Shown one piece after another: positions 62,408 to 64,000 of a stretch of DNA of 64,000 nucleotides. Origin of the DNA: Pachypanchax playfairii (Eukaryota > Chordata > Actinopteri > Cyprinodontiformes > Aplocheilidae); assembly GCA_006937955.1 (NCBI GenBank), contig SSNP01000082.1:831882-895881 (forward strand), in the 5' to 3' direction. Below the pieces are notes generated by a model. That model was not told where the DNA came from, did not search any database, and worked only from the letters and a program-made list of their open reading frames with translations. Every line of letters starts with the position of its first letter. Within the stretch, counting starts at the first letter, position 1. Made by a program: the position numbers and the translations under genes.

Positions 62408-63348
62408 CTAAAGATGAAAACAGTTGACAATGAAGACACGTAGAAGTGCATCTGTTTGAGAAATAACACTCTGGAAAAATACATCGTGACTAGAACAGTT
62501 TGCTACGTGAATAACGTGACTTTAGTGACCAGCGTTCCACTGCTGGTGCCTCCAAGACCCTGAGACTACTGAAGAAGATACCAATTCCTTTCACAATAAC
62601 ATTTGATTCTGTTTATGCTGGACCAGTTCATGTACATTTTAAATTTCAATTTTCAAAAATGTTGTGGTTTGTAAAAAAACCCCAAAACATTTAAACTGTA
62701 CATATTTTAAATAGTTTGTTGTTTGTTTGTTTCTTATGTCCCACTAGATGGAGATGGATGACTTGCTATGGCAACCCCTGAAGTGAGCAGCCAAAAGGAA
62801 ATTAAGAAAAAGTTTCTGAGGTCCCGCTAACTCCAGTTATCAGATGGAAATTAAAATTCCCACCAAAATAAAGGTCAGGTCTGACGATAATCTTTTAGAT
62901 GTAATATCTAGCATGTTACAGCTGGTGGACATTAACTGTTCATACTGTTTTATCTGATTATTTGAAAGAATACACTCTCATGTTCAGGTGGATTTTTTTT
63001 TATCATATCATTGTTGATATTAATCTAACTGCTCTCTTAACAAAAACAGGCTCTGATATTTCAAATCTATTATAATAAATGTATCTTTGTGTTGTTCAGA
63101 GTGTCAGGGCCTGATTTATCAATATTCCAAGTAAAGAGCGCAAAATTGCTTGCGCCGCAAAAATTTTGCGCCAAGGGCGTGTTCCTGATTTGCGGGTGAT
63201 CTACTAAGACTGATTGCGCATTTGTTAACCGGCACAAAAAGCAATATTCAAATGAGGACTTTGACGGCACTATTCTCTTGCGGGCGCAAGAAAGGCACAA
63301 ACGGAAAATGAATTTCGAGCCATTGGAGCTTCAAATATGAGTGGAAGA
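62408..63348. other. Mucin intron with repeat sequence
   Basis: Intronic relative to the mucin. From about 63110 the sequence (TTATCAATATTCC, then GCGC-rich words such as TTGCGCC and GCGCAAG) looks like the end of a DNA transposon split by the next element. I could not define its borders. Confidence 0.4.
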
Positions 63349-63663
63349 CAGGGCCGGTTCTGGGCATAGGTGGATTAGGCAATTGCCTATGGCGCCCTCT
63401 GCTGGAGGGGGCGCCAAATTCTCCTTTTTAAAAAATGTTTTTTTTTTTTGGACAAACTGTTGGACGCACCATTCATTTCATGTAAAGAGCAAAATAAGTA
63501 GTAATTAAATATCTATCTATTATCTCTACTGTTCATTTTATTAATAATAAATATTTTTTGCAATGTAATCCAGTTATTGAGTTACGTTGTTTCTGTTCTG
63601 GACAGTAGGGGGCGCCAAAATCCTTTTTCGCCTAGGGCACCATGCAGCTCAGGGCCGGCCCTG
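63349..63663. mobile_element. Short hAT-type MITE
   Basis: A 315-bp element. The left end CAGGGCCGGTTCTGGG and the inverted right end CAGGGCCGGCCCTGAG pair, and sub-terminal GGCGCC words recur near both ends. The flanking octamers GTGGAAGA and GCGGAAGA agree at 7 of 8, as expected for an 8-bp hAT target duplication. It has no coding frame. Confidence 0.65.
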
Positions 63664-64000
63664 GCGGAAGAGGCAAAAAGAATATCTTGTTGAGCTGCAG
63701 CAAAGAGGCTCCACTCTGTGATGTTGTTGAATGTTGAAAACACACAGCAACAACAGCGATCAGAGCGACCTGGTGCATAAAAGGGCCCCCCAAGCGCGGT
63801 CCAAACACTGACACCTGCTTTTCAGGATGCGATCTCCAAAATGTTTCTCGTGCATATGTGGGCCAGATTATATTGATGTCACCCCTCAGCAGTCGGGTTG
63901 AGCACCCCCTTTACCCCCTTAACGGGGGTCTGCGCCATCACCTTAGGAATTGATCACGAGCTGCTGTTAAATTCATAAATGTGTGGAATGATATTTACAG
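63664..64000. other. Right edge, mucin intron or older repeat
   Basis: No coding exon is recognised. The sequence may continue the older element interrupted by the hAT-type copy. Confidence 0.4.

Noticed and set aside
1..64000. CRISPR arrays, tRNA, rRNA genes or bacterial-type operons
   Set aside because: None seen; gene structure and repeats are those of a vertebrate nuclear genome.

Overview
The window is a gene-dense stretch of a vertebrate nuclear genome, almost certainly a ray-finned fish. The genes are split into short exons with GT-AG introns and have clear vertebrate orthologues. The introns are mostly small, and the repeats are of fish type: a Tc1/mariner copy with 200-bp inverted repeats, short hAT-type elements, and an L2-type LINE tail. 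The species cannot be named from sequence alone. All exon models below were assembled by eye from splice sites, reading phase and remembered family sequence. For the seven complete genes plus the RAB3IL1 model, the summed coding length is a multiple of three and ends in a stop codon.

Layout from left to right: PGGHG/ATHL1 (+, 428-5106); INCENP (+, 7000-20410) with several transposons in its introns; ferritin heavy chain FTH1 (+, 22602-23400); a 3' fragment of an L2-type LINE (24310-24960); bestrophin BEST1 (-, 25266-28567); RAB3IL1 (+, 29664-35634); thyroid peroxidase TPO (-, 36797-40876); HPS5 (-, 42078-50489); GTF2H1, the p62 subunit of TFIIH (-, 52744-56947); and the 3' exons of a gel-forming mucin (-, 59698-62407), whose upstream exons lie beyond the right edge.

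The genes do not form one pathway. INCENP, FTH1, BEST1 and RAB3IL1 form a known vertebrate neighbourhood (human 11q12). FTH1 and BEST1 are convergent and BEST1 and RAB3IL1 divergent, as in human, but INCENP is flipped relative to human. GTF2H1 and HPS5 are neighbours in human 11p15.1, where they are head-to-head; here they lie in tandem on one strand. PGGHG and gel-forming mucins are at human 11p15.5, and TPO is at human 2p25.

I see no convincing undescribed system. The observations most worth a second look are: a shortened iron-responsive-element-like hairpin where the FTH1 IRE should be; a long (TG)n tract forming the 3' splice site of a frame-neutral HPS5 exon; a GC-AG intron in HPS5; a duplicated LNVT/LNAT-DI exon pair in INCENP; a Rabin8-like upstream first exon of RAB3IL1; and an almost intact Tc1 transposase inside INCENP.
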